A DNA stretch of 30,000 nt from assembly GCA_963575745.1 (NCBI GenBank), contig CAUYUJ010021706.1:57501-87500 (forward strand), read 5' to 3'. Positions 17,371 through 26,329 of this stretch are shown piece by piece; positions within the stretch are counted from its first letter, which is position 1; every line of letters begins with the position of its first letter. Both the position numbers and the translations under genes were made by a program. The DNA comes from Prorocentrum cordatum (lineage: Eukaryota > Sar > Dinophyceae > Prorocentrales > Prorocentraceae). Below the pieces are notes generated by a model that was not told where the DNA came from, ran no database searches, and saw nothing but the letters and a program-made list of their open reading frames with translations.

Positions 17371-17594
17371 AGTCGTGCTCTGCATGACTTGGCCCATGAC
17401 TTGGCCCCGTCCCCTGGCAGATGCCATGGCCCTTGCATCTCGAGGTCGCCACCCCAGCGGGAGGGACAGCAGCAGGCTCCGCCCGCGAGGACATCAGGGC
17501 CGCTTGTCGGTCCGCAGGACATTTCGAGCCTCGGCGGCGCAGATGCAGCCAATGCGATCGAGATTCGGCGAACGTCTATCCTTCAGCAGTTTGC

Positions 17595-17630
17595 CTTGAG
17601 CCAAAGCGGCGTCGGCCAAAGTGGCTACAG
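17595..17630 (-). other. Relict dinoflagellate spliced-leader tandem
   Basis: Read on the minus strand, these 36 bases match a 21-nt dinoflagellate spliced leader (16 of 21) followed without gap by a 15-nt leader lacking its first six bases (13 of 15; ends GCTTTGGCTCAAG). The total length, 21 plus 15, is exactly that of the known nested relict, in which CCGTAG of an old leader served as acceptor for a new one. Most differences are substitutions towards C or G. It implies that a trans-spliced mRNA was reverse-transcribed and inserted here, reading leftwards. The downstream minus-strand sequence (17594 to about 17370) shows no recognisable protein. Confidence 0.7.
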
Positions 17631-17702
17631 GGGAGGAGGAGGAGGAGGGAGGAGGAGGAGGAGGAGGAGGAGGAGGAGGAGGAGGAGGAGGAGGAAGAGG
17701 AG
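17631..17702. repeat. (GGA)n microsatellite
   Basis: About 70 bp of GGA repeats directly abut the spliced-leader relict. On the minus strand it is a pyrimidine tract leading to CCCCTGTAG. Confidence 0.95.
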
Positions 17703-17796
17703 GGGCGAGTCGTCATGGGCACCCGCCGCGCAAAGAGGCGCCTTGCACTCGCCGCCGCCGCTGCCCCTGCGATCCGTCCGACACGACCACGGCACG

Positions 17797-17890
17797 CCCA
17801 CGGCAGCAGCTGAGCAGGGCCACCTCTGCGCCAGCAGCGCGCCCACGGCAGCAGCTGAGCAGGGCCACTTCTGCGCCAGCAGCGCCGGCG
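17797..17890. repeat. 45-bp tandem duplication
   Basis: CGGCAGCAGCTGAGCAGGGC and the following bases repeat at 17801 and 17846 with a single C/T difference in the copy. The period is a multiple of three and both strands stay open (a 15-residue repeat), so coding use is possible but unsupported. Confidence 0.8.
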
Positions 17891-17969
17891 CTCGGCGCGC
17901 CGCTGCTGCACGGGGCAGCCGCTCGTGCCGCCTGCCCCCCCCCCGGGGCGCCCGCTCGGCCCCCGTGCT

Positions 17970-18190
17970 CTCTTCCTCCTCCTCCTCTTCCCTCCCCCTC
18001 CTCCTCCTCCTCTCCCTCCTCCTTCCTCCCCCTCCTCCTCCTCCTCCTCCTCCTCCTCCTCCTACCTCCTCCTCCTCCTCCTCCTCCTCCTTCCTCCTCC
18101 TCTCCTCCTCCTCCTCCTCCTCCTCCTCCTCCTCCTCCTGCTCCCCTCCTCCTCCTCCTCCCCTTCTCCTCCTTTCCTTCACCTCCTCCC
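17970..18190. repeat. (CTC)n pyrimidine microsatellite
   Basis: About 220 bp of CTC/CTT repeats, complementary to the GGA tract at 17631-17702 on the same strand, so the 270 bp between them could form the loop of a large hairpin. Confidence 0.95.
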
Positions 18191-18425
18191 CCTCAACCTC
18201 CTAATCCTCCTTCTCCTCCCACCCTTCAATTCTCCTCCGACCCGCCCCGCAGGTGAGCGCATGGGCCTCCACGACCGGCGCCGCCGCCCCGGTCTTGGAG
18301 CACGGCGGCCCGCACGCGGAGCGCCGAGATGCCGCGCGCGCCGTGCGGCTCGGGCGGCCGCGGGCTTGTGGTCAGCACGACCGCCGCCACTCAAAGGGCC
18401 GACGCGGGGACGGGCCAGCCAGCTC

Positions 18426-18605
18426 CATATATATATATATGTTGTTATGTATATAGATAGGTGGAAATGTAGATGTATGTGTATCGCTCTGTCTTTCTCT
18501 GTATACATGTCTAGATATGTGCGTATGTGTCTCTATCTTGTTCTCTCTTTCTCTCTCTCTCGTTCTCACGTTCCACGTATCCCTATCTCTCTCCCTCCCT
18601 CCCCG
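18426..18605. repeat. TA and TC microsatellite region
   Basis: A TATATATATATATG run at 18426, GTATGTGT-type low-complexity DNA and TC runs to about 18605. Confidence 0.85.
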
Positions 18606-19374
18606 TGTCTAGTTGCCTCTCTCCCTCCCTGCACGCAGTCTGGATGGTCGGTCTGGATGTGCGTGGGCTGTCACGGGCTCTAGCGCAGCTGGGTTGAGAC
18701 ACGTCCATCCCGGCCAGCTTTTCGGACCAGATTCCGCTCAGCAGGAAGGGCCAGGTTGAGACGGGTTGGCCATGTTTGGCCAGGCAGAGCCAGTTGGGTA
18801 CCCGAAGACTTATTGGCGAGCGGATCTCAAGCATGCGCGCAGGCAGCCTGCAGAAGGCCTGACCTTGTCCGCAGTGCGCGTTTGCCCCGGGTGCGCAATC
18901 ACGCATAGCGTCAGCCAAGAGCTTCTGAAGCGCCGCGCCCGGAAAGAGCGTCTGGATGCTCCCCTTAGGACAGATGCCTCACCCACGATCGAAGCCAATC
19001 GCATGGCATGTTCAAATTACCCATTCGCCAAGTACGGCCAGATGCGGGTGTGCCGTTGTTTTTCTGTCCCCGCAGGCGAAACAAAACCTTGTTTCAAAAC
19101 ATGTTTTTTTGCCGAAGCCCTCCGTCTGCCATTCATATCCGTTCGGATGAGGGTGCTCAGGGGCGATGCCATTGTCTTCTGTATTGACTCACTCTGACAA
19201 TTCACGTTTGCTGCTGCATCGTGCACGGCGCAGCTGCTTGCCTCTCGGGGCAATTACCCGCTGTTGACACAGCAGCGCGTGCACGCGTGGGATCAGACGC
19301 GGATTCGCGCAGAGCGAGTTTGCCCTTTGTCGGCCGGAGGTGCGACGCGTCGAACCAGGACAGCCAGCTTGAGC
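18606..19374. other. Unassigned sequence
   Basis: Complex DNA without a recognisable domain on either strand. Small frames exist, but none stands out by composition or motif. Confidence 0.45.
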
Positions 19375-19514
19375 TTAACTTGGCATCGCTCGGACGTGTG
19401 CATGTTTCCTTCGGCGAGGACCATCGAGGAGCATCGTTGATCACGTGGCGAAAACAGCCACGCACGAAACCGAAAAAAGCACAGGGAATGGACGTCCGAG
19501 CGATGGCCAGTTAA
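19375..19514. mobile_element. Family E TIR element, copy 1, bounded by TTAA
   Basis: The left end, TTAACTTGGCATCGCTCGGA, is mirrored by the right end, which reads TTAACTGGCCATCGCTCGGA on the other strand. Terminal inverted repeats are 23 bp in a 140-bp element. TTAA at both outer ends could be part of the TIR or a TTAA target duplication, as in piggyBac- or Kolobok-type elements. Its interior (CGAGGACCATCGAGGA, CACGCACGAAACCGAAAAAA) is shared with 20903-21035 and, more diverged, 26795-26925. It encodes no transposase. Confidence 0.8.
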
Positions 19515-19638
19515 AGTACGGAAGGTGAAGCAGCACACGCGTTCACAAAAGTGTGCTCCACGGGGCGTGCCCGCACGCGTGTTTGGCCCCCCCCTCGCAG
19601 CACGCACCGAGAGGCTTGACCCAACAGGTCCTCAGCTG

Positions 19639-19791
19639 GGGGGCCACGTGCGAACCCTACCCCTGCCCCCCACGATTTCCGAAGGGGGAGGGTGGGGTTC
19701 ACTTCGCTCGGGAGCTCCCGAGCGAAGTGAGCCCCACCCTCCCCCTCAGAAATCGTGGGGGGCAGGGGTCGGGTTCGCACGTGGCCCCCTA
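19639..19791. mobile_element. Near-perfect 150-bp palindrome with flanking TCAGCTG
   Basis: Arms of about 75 bp meet without spacer at GGGAGCTCCC (19710-19719). They differ by only three substitutions and one single-base gap. The outer ends read GGGGCCACGTGCGAACCC and its complement. TCAGCTG occurs directly outside both ends (19632-19638 and 19792-19798), compatible with a 7- to 8-bp target duplication (8-mers CTCAGCTG/ATCAGCTG differ by one base). The sequence can extrude as a cruciform. Open frames across it are a by-product. Confidence 0.85.
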
Positions 19792-19798
19792 TCAGCTG

Positions 19799-20757
19799 CA
19801 GGCCCAGCGCTGTTCTCGGCGGTGCGGCAGCCGAGGGTCCCCGGGCGGCCACCCCCTCGCGCCAGCGGGCCCTGCGCCTGGGCTCCGGAGAGGCCCAGAG
19901 TGGGGCTGTCTGCTCGGGCACCCTGCGGGTGGAGGGGCGCGGGGAGGCACGATCCCTCCCGGGGCACGCTGGCCGCTCGAATCCCCATCGGGTTCTCACT
20001 CCAGTGTCCCCTGGACCTTGGAGCTGGCTGCCACTTGCTGCAGATCGAATGTCGTTCCCCCGACGGTCTGGGCTGACGAAGGTAGGCTAAAACATCAGTC
20101 AATGTTTGTCTTTGACACGCGGTGACGTTGACGTTGCTGTGTCCATATCGCATTATTTCGTTTGCGTATCGTGTGTGTGTGTGTGTGTGCTTGTTTGTTC
20201 TCTCTATATGTGTTGTTTGCCTCTCTCCCTCTCTCGTTCATCATCTCCTCCTGATCTGCATGGGTGATGTTTGTCGACTGGTGTGCTCCGACGAGATAGC
20301 TCGGGCCTTCTCGACGTCTTTCCACTGCTTGATCGTCGATGCCGTGTGCCGCATGTACCGCCGATCGGCCGAGTAATGAAGTAAATATTATGACAGTTGG
20401 TCACGTCCTTACTATCCTTGCTGTTCTTTCCCTTGTAAGATGGAGGGACAGAGAGAGGCCTTCGCAAACTAGTCCCCCCCCAGGGTAACTTTGGCATCGG
20501 ACTCATACGGGGCCCACGAGCAGAAGTACGCGACAGGTTCCAGTGAACTCCGGGGAATACCATCCAGGTCTGATCGATTTCACACCGTACGCCTCGCCAG
20601 TATCATGTTATCTTCTCTCGCATACTCGCCGTCCTCGCCACACGCACCCTCTTGCGTATCTCATCGAGCCGTTTGCGCCCCGGGACTTTGGAGCAGCCGC
20701 TGCCGGCGCGGCAGTCATATTGCCGCAGGCGCCGTGACAGGCCAGCTGCTGCTGCGC
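19799..20757. other. Unassigned sequence
   Basis: GC-rich at first (to about 20080), then mixed sequence with a short TG run at 20170-20190 and a C8 run near 20475. Several frames are open in the GC-rich part, but no domain or consistent coding frame was recognised. Confidence 0.45.
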
Positions 20758-20765
20758 TTGCAGCA

Positions 20766-21056
20766 TTAAGTCGGGCCTGTCCCTCTACAGGGGGATATTC
20801 AAAAGTAGTCAAACAATAGTCGGGGGACGATGTTTTGCATATGTTTTGGCCATTTGGGGGTATTTTGGGGGTCTTTTTATTTTTCGTCGAACATCCCCCT
20901 GTAGCTTGGCATCGCTCGGACGTGTGCATTTCTTCTCGGGGAGAACCATCGAGGACCATCCTGGACCATCGAGCAAAAAACACGCACGAAACCGAAAAAA
21001 TACACGGGAAATGGACGTCCGAGCGACGGCAAGGTAGGGGGACACGCCCGACTTAA
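20766..21056. mobile_element. 291-bp TIR element with 8-bp TSD TTGCAGCA
   Basis: The element begins TTAAGTCGGGC and ends with its exact complement. Inverted homology continues for about 30 bp (CCTGTCCCTCTAC against GTAGGGGGACACG). TTGCAGCA lies directly outside both ends (20758-20765 and 21057-21064), a perfect 8-bp target duplication as made by hAT- or P-type transposases. Its right part (20903-21035) contains a family E module, and a further inverted pair (CTACAGGGGGAT near 20787 against ATCCCCCTGTAG near 20895) separates a left module from it. So it looks composite. No transposase gene is present. Confidence 0.88.
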
Positions 21057-21184
21057 TTGCAGCATCACCTACAGCGAGGGTCTGGGCTGGGCGGAGTTGA
21101 TCCTTTGATGTCGTGGCGTGTGCATGCCCAGGCGCACGGAGATGCACGTGCAGGCGCGGGCACGCACGCAGCTCCGCGAGCGGA

Positions 21185-21282
21185 TACGCGCTGCCACACT
21201 CAATGTACATCATGGGCACGGCCTGCCCAAGGTAGAAGATCGAGGTCGGCTCGGGGAGGGGTACCCGCGTGTTCTTCGCAGT
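21185..21282 (-). CDS. Minus-strand exon, duplicated copy 1, unknown protein
   Basis: The minus strand reads NTRVPLPEPTSIFYLGQAVP, then MMYIECGSA, and ends at a GC|GTATCC donor-like junction at about 21186-21190. A second copy lies at 21658-21755. Across the 88 bp core the copies differ at five positions, four of them third codon positions in this frame (Ser, Leu and Ile codons silent, plus Met/Ile) and one Glu/Lys. Such a pattern indicates selection on the protein in this frame. AG dinucleotides just before the conserved part (GCGAAG) could be the acceptor. Hydrophobic and aromatic residues suggest a membrane or buried segment. No family is recognised. Confidence 0.5.
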
Positions 21283-21657
21283 TCTGCGGGCGGATACTTT
21301 TTAGTCAGCGGCCGCGGGCGGAAGCGCGCCGGCGGCGAGTCAGGTCAGAGCGGGCTACGCAGAGACCAATTCGGCAGAGGAAGCGCGGGAAAGATAGAGC
21401 AGAGCAGCGCTCGAGGCGACGGCCAAGCCGGCCGAGGCCTCAGGTGGGTGGCTGAATAGACTGAGAAAATGCGAGCGGATACAGTCGGTGCCCTGAAGAA
21501 GGAACCCTTTTCGTTGGGGAGGGGCTCCGTGTTCCTTAATTGTTTCGCAGGTTGCCTTAGGTTTTCCTTAGGTTTTCGATACGAAATCGAAGTTCATCTT
21601 ATGGAGAAAAGGGGCCTCGTTCCTTATTTAGGGTTCCTTAGGTCAACGCCCCGACTG

Positions 21658-21755
21658 TACGCGCTGCCACACTTGATGTACATAATGGGCACGGCCTGCC
21701 CGAGGTAGAAGATGGAGGTCGGCTCGGGGAGGGGTACCCGCGTGTGCTTCGTAGT
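21658..21755 (-). CDS. Minus-strand exon, duplicated copy 2, unknown protein
   Basis: The minus strand reads HTRVPLPEPTSIFYLGQAVP, then IMYIKCGSA, followed by a GC|GTACAG donor-like junction. Similarity to copy 1 (473 bp to the left) covers about 98 bp and stops on both sides, as expected for an exon with diverged introns or for duplication of the exon alone. Since this copy is upstream in the minus sense, the two may be alternative or successive exons of one gene, or parts of two tandem gene copies. Confidence 0.5.
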
Positions 21756-22084
21756 TGTTGGATGTTCTTGTGCGTCCTGGGGGAGGGCACCCTCGGTGCT
21801 CGCATGGTTTGGAGTGCTGTGGCCGGCGGAGCGCCTCATGTGTTTGAAGGATGTTTGTTTTGTGTCCTAGGTCCGACCGTTTGTGTGTACTTAAGTGGTC
21901 ACGTGGACGTGAGAATCTGGACATGAATATGAAAGTGCACGTATACATCAATGACTGCGCCCCCCCCCCACCCCACGCCAACACCTTCCAAATTGCATGC
22001 AAGCGGAGCAGATGGAAAGAAGCGGGCTCGTTTATAGTTGCGATGGTTGGAAAGAACATTCGGTTGTCCACATCTGGCCGTCTC

Positions 22085-22600
22085 GTGTGTGTGCGTGCGT
22101 AGACAACGCATGCGCACATACATGCGTATGCATAGTCATATATGTATTTGTATACGTTTGCGTGTAAGCCCATCTTGTATATGTGTCCGAGTACGTGTTT
22201 GAGCTGCCTTGTGCATTCCGTGGCGAAATATGCCCGTGCGTTGTACGTGAGTGCAGCGCACCTTGTATATAGATGTACATATACATATACATATACATAC
22301 ATATCTGTAGATAGAGGCGCGTGGACCCGCACATGGCGTGCACCTGCGTGTAAACCGTATTGTGGATCTGAGGGCTTGTCGACCATACGCATGCATGCAT
22401 ATACATGCATACGTAAATACATACACACGGACACGAATGGTCGCACACGCGTGCGCATACGTACAACGGTAGGCATGTGCACGAGTGCACGGCAATGTCC
22501 GTTACTCCTCGCAAGTACCAAGGTTTTCATGTACTTGTGTACACAAGTACATACTTGGTTGCGTGGACATACGCACGTGCACGTTTTTGATATAGTGGCA
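22085..22600. repeat. Decayed ATAC/GCATAC low-complexity region
   Basis: Frequent ACATACATA, GCATACGTA and CACACG words, with short pure runs at 22270-22310 and 22385-22430, indicate an old purine-pyrimidine alternating microsatellite. Frames in it are Thr/Tyr/His-rich and not credible genes. Confidence 0.75.
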
Positions 22601-22721
22601 CGTCGACGTCTTCAGAATAACGCGCACGTAGACATGATGGTGTTGGGCAGCTCTCCGACCGATTCGTTTGCGCGGTTGTGTTCCGCGCGCCCGTGCGCTC
22701 GTTGAGATCATGGCCAGACGA

Positions 22722-22775
22722 GTGACGAGTTGCGGGGTGAAGGTTGGGATGTTTGCTCGAACAGTGGAGCTGACA
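22722..22775. repeat. Short dispersed repeat, copy 1 of 2
   Basis: AGTTGCGGGGTGAAGGTTGG and GATGTTTGCTCGA match 23549-23600 (AAGTTGCGAGTGAGTGTTGG and GATGTTTGCTTGA), about 50 bp, same orientation. Confidence 0.55.
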
Positions 22776-23419
22776 ACCTCAAGCTCTTCATGCATTCCCC
22801 TCCCATCGGACATCATTTCTAGAGGATCGGAATTCCGATCCCCGTGCCGGGGCCAGACTTGTCTCCCCCGCGTATTGGCAGTCGTCCCGGCCGCTCATCT
22901 TAGCAATGAGTTCATACCATCCTAGCCAGGCCTCTTTTCGACTCCACTTTCTCGTCTCTGTCTTAAGGAATACTTTGCAGAGCATTCGCTTCGATCATGC
23001 AAAGGGACTTCTCGCAAATCTGCATGACATAAACAAAGCGGGACGCACGCGTGCGCACGCGTCAAAATATCCCCAAACCAACGGGCCTCACAATTCTTAC
23101 ACCACAAACCCGTGCAATAAAAGACATGATTTCTGTGCACATTGGGTGCATGGCATAATGAAAACACGTGTGCGTTGCCAATCTGTCAGGTGGAACCAGT
23201 GAAACCATGCGAGCGACACGCGCGCGCATGTCGGAATCATTCGGCAACCATCGCGAACCCGCCAAATTCCGGTCATGTAAACCAATAGTGGCCGCACGCG
23301 CGCGTCGCGGCGCGCACATGTCGAAATCGTTCCGACATTAGTTGTTCTCTCTCAGCGTACCAAGATAAGAGGTACTCAAAAACAGAAGGGGATCTGTAGT
23401 TGTGCAAAAAGGAAAAACG
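22776..23419. other. Unassigned sequence
   Basis: AT-richer DNA. GCGCGCATGTCGGAATCATTC (23222) and GCGCACATGTCGAAATCGTTC (23308) form an imperfect repeat about 87 bp apart, with a weaker relative near 23055. No gene is recognised. Confidence 0.4.
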
Positions 23420-23524
23420 TCAGAGGTGGGCATCATCCTCATTGTCGTCGGCGCCCACGTCGTCGTCTTTATCATCACTCGCCCGCGGGAGTCATGGGTC
23501 TGCTTGATCATAGTCCTCGAGTCA
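23420..23524 (-). CDS. Possible acidic C-terminal exon with in-frame stop
   Basis: On the minus strand, after an acceptor-like GGCGCAG, the frame reads LEDYDQADP, a TGA, then LPRASDDKDDDVGADDNEDD and AHL with a TGA at 23420-23422. The continuous acidic composition on both sides of the first stop suggests the acidic tail of a protein, now broken by a nonsense change, or a chance result of a GTC/ATC-rich stretch. No family can be named. Confidence 0.22.
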
Positions 23525-23548
23525 CTGCGCCAGTTGAGTGTTGCCAAG

Positions 23549-23600
23549 AAGTTGCGAGTGAGTGTTGGGATGTTTGCTTGACAACTAGAGGTGGCGCTTC
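23549..23600. repeat. Short dispersed repeat, copy 2 of 2
   Basis: Partner of 22722-22775; see the shared words GTTGGGATGTTTGCT. Confidence 0.55.
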
Positions 23601-24304
23601 AAAATTCTTCGAAAAGAACTGCGCTCCATAGACCACTCAGGTTGCACCACATCGCCGGCACCACCCCAATTGGTTGGACCACAAACATTGCACATTACAT
23701 TCTGACAGGGGCATGATTTGGGGCCCACACGTTGCCATCAGTGGATGCCCATTGAAGTTCACGTGACAGAATTAATTGTCTATGCAAGCCATGCTTTTCG
23801 TTGCCATGATTCACGTCGTTTAAGAAGACCAAGTCCTCGATTCCTCAAGCTCCCTTGTTTTTGACCATGCGGCGCCTGCGAGACGCCCATCCTGAGGCCC
23901 GCGAAACATGGGTTCGGATCGGAAGAGGCAGTTCCAACACAAGGGTGTTTTTAGAATGAGAGAAATAGATAGGCAGCAAGTCCCAGTCCAACGCGCAAAG
24001 AGGCCAAGGGAATTTCTGTGAAAGCCGGTCGGGACGACAGCGCAAGCACCGACCTGGGCGGGGGCGCCCCTTTTCCTGACGCAGATGCGCATCTCAAGGC
24101 GTGCATGCACACGCGCAGGTGGTTGCCACTGTATGCGCGTGTGGCGTTCCGTGAGCACACGCGTTGCTGCGCAGGCGCGCTGCCGTGCAGACGCGCGGGC
24201 CCGCGCGTGCGAGGGGGTCCTGCTGGCGCGCATCCCTTCGTGCCGGACGCGCGCAGTGGAGGTCGCCCCGCGGTCGCGTCGTGGCGCTCCCCTCGTGCCT
24301 GACT
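23601..24304. other. Unassigned sequence
   Basis: Mixed sequence, GC-rich from 24050. No domain, tandem repeat or inverted repeat was recognised. Confidence 0.4.
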
Positions 24305-24314
24305 CGTCTCCCTC

Positions 24315-24347
<33 letters not shown>

Positions 24348-24465
24348 ACCTATCCCTCTCCATCTCTCTCGCTCTCTCTCCACCTATCCCTCTCCACCTC
24401 TCTCGCTCTCTCTTCTTGTCCTTCTTGTCGCCCTCTCTCCCTCTCGCTCTCTCGCCTCATCCCCT
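24305..24465. repeat. TC microsatellite with 44-bp higher-order unit
   Basis: TCTCTC runs alternate with CCACCTATCCCTCTCCA-type segments that occur twice (about 24348 and 24380-24400), so the TC repeat has an internal duplication. Confidence 0.85.
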
Positions 24466-24605
24466 CCTGCCCGGCGAGGGGTGGCCTGGCGGAGCCCACG
24501 TCGGTCGGGTGGTGGGTGCGCGGAGGTCGGGTGGCGTTCGGGAACCGGGCCGGGGCCCCTTGCAGAAGAGTTTCCCGGATAGCCCCTTGGAGAGCTGAGA
24601 GTCGG

Positions 24606-24787
24606 GGGCGGCAAAGAGGGGGGTGATGACTAGGGGGGGGTGGATATCATTGCGGGGGCCATGATATTTCCCCAGATTTCATGGCGCCTCTTCTTATTTC
24701 ATTACGTCCCTGGCCCCCCCGCTGGGCCGCGCACATGCCGCCGGTCATGATTTGCACCCCCCCTCTTGGACACCCCCCTCTTGGCCG
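24606..24787. repeat. Dispersed repeat family D, copy 2
   Basis: Matches 14977-15130 (GGCAAAGAGGGGGGTGAT, TGATATTTCCCCA, CTGGCCCCCCCGCTGGGCCG, ACCCCCCCTCTTGGACACCC). Between the first two words it carries about 35 extra bases. Confidence 0.7.
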
Positions 24788-24939
24788 CTCCCGAAAGAGG
24801 GTTTTAGATTAAGAGGCCAGAGCCGCAGGGTAGCCCCCGAGATCGTTTCGGCTTCCGTTCTCCAGCGTCGCAGCGCACTGCTTGAACTCGCAGCGGGTCC
24901 CGAGAGGTCTGGTCTGAGCGTGCGTGCCCGGAAGCTCTC

Positions 24940-25122
24940 CAGAAGGTCCTTCGTTACCAGCCTGGAACATATCCCTATCCTTATGTTTGACATCACCTCA
25001 CCTCGATGCCGATCTCAAGGATTCCCTCAGTTTTTGAGGGCCTATCCCCAAGATTGTCTTCGCTTTCTGCTCGCTCATCTTAGGGATAGGGATACGTTCG
25101 AGGCTGGTTACTTCGGAAGCTC
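24940..25122. repeat. Foldback element with 85-bp arms
   Basis: TTACCAGCCTGGAACATATC and CCTATCCTTA on the left pair with the complement of CTTAGGGATAGGGATACG and TTCGAGGCTGGTTACTTCGG on the right. The interior also folds (CCCTCA..TGAGGG around 25031). The arms are imperfect, and weaker homology (GAGCTTCC) continues outward. A non-autonomous inverted-repeat element is the likeliest reading. Confidence 0.7.
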
Positions 25123-26329
25123 TTTGCGGGTCCCTCCAGGGTTTCTTCGGAGAGCCTTTTCCGCGCCTTTTCTGGCGCCCTGCTGCTATCCGGGGTTTGG
25201 GGACACCCCACAGGTGCGGCGGGTGGCTCGGGCGGGGCTGGGCTTCGCAGGCGAGTTGTCTTCCCCAATCCCCCCAGGCGATTCGCAGGCGGCTTCTGCT
25301 CGAATGGGCGATTTGCCACCTCCGCAAAAAGGCGGAAAGCCTCGGGAGTCACCCCAGGGGGGCTATTCGGCCGCACCCCTCCCGAGGATGGACGCCCCCC
25401 CCCCCCACCCCCCGTCGTATACCTCCCAGGGTTGGGCCCAATATTGCTGGTCCGTTCCAAAACCCCGCGAAGCCTGGGATAGGGGTCGACACATCCCCTG
25501 TTAGGGATGGGGCGGAGTCCTTGGCCGGCCCAGATCATTCTAGTTCGTCGACAGCGGTTCGTGCCGCGAGGTTTTGATGGTCGGATTCTTTCTCCTCCCT
25601 CTTCTCCCCGCGTCGTCTTGTTCTAACATCGCTTCCCACACCTGTCGGCCGATTGTCGGCCCCACAGGCGCCATGATAACTTTGGCTGGGCCAGCAGATG
25701 CTGGCAAGAAGGTGCAGATCGGCATGTTGAGCGGACGCTCCACCCGCCCAAGCCTCTCTGCCTGACTCGCTCAGTTTCTATATCGCGTTACTGTTTGGTT
25801 TCAGGCTCCGGGGTCCTCGCCGCCACTTTCGCCTCACGGAAAGTGTTTTTATTGGCACCCACAGCGATGCGAACGAGTTTTCTCGGGTCTGTTTGCGTTC
25901 CATGTTTGGTTGCCACTCGATTCCGCGGCGTGACGTCGCGTTCTCCCTCGTTGGCTTGTCATCGATGGTTTTCTTGTCTGCTCAGCGGCGGGCAGCTGCC
26001 AGTGCTCTCAGGGCGGCTCGTGAACATCCAGCTGGCTAGGCTATTCGTGTTCGATGCCAGCAATACCGCCCGCAGTCAGCTAGACCCAGACGGGATACCC
26101 CTCGTCCAATTCGCGCGGTTACACGTTCCAAGATTTGCCCACCGAGTGGGCTCTCTGTGCTCGTTGCGTACCCCTCAGGAGGGGAGGGGAGAGAAGGCAA
26201 GGGGAGGAGCGCCGAGATCGAGGGGCAAGAAGGGCACAGGCGTGGCACGAGGGCAAGGCGCCGTCCTGGTGGCAACGCGTCCCGGCCCCCGGCTTCCAAC
26301 CCTGGAGCGTTTTTTCGCATCGACGGCCC
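25123..26329. other. Unassigned sequence
   Basis: Complex sequence with several open frames. The frame through 25795-26160 (for example QLARLFVFDASNTARSQLDP) is open after an acceptor-like TTTGGTTTCAG, but it resembles no family I know and later runs into a repeat. No gene is called. Confidence 0.4.

Noticed and set aside
18770-18800. GGCCATGTTTGGCCAGGCAG segment as a second spliced-leader relict
   Set aside because: Only the short GCCATNTTTGGC core fits; the leader start and the CTCAAG end are absent.
22032-22530. Minus-strand frames rich in Tyr, Thr, His and Cys
   Set aside because: They follow ACATAC-type low-complexity DNA and resemble no protein.
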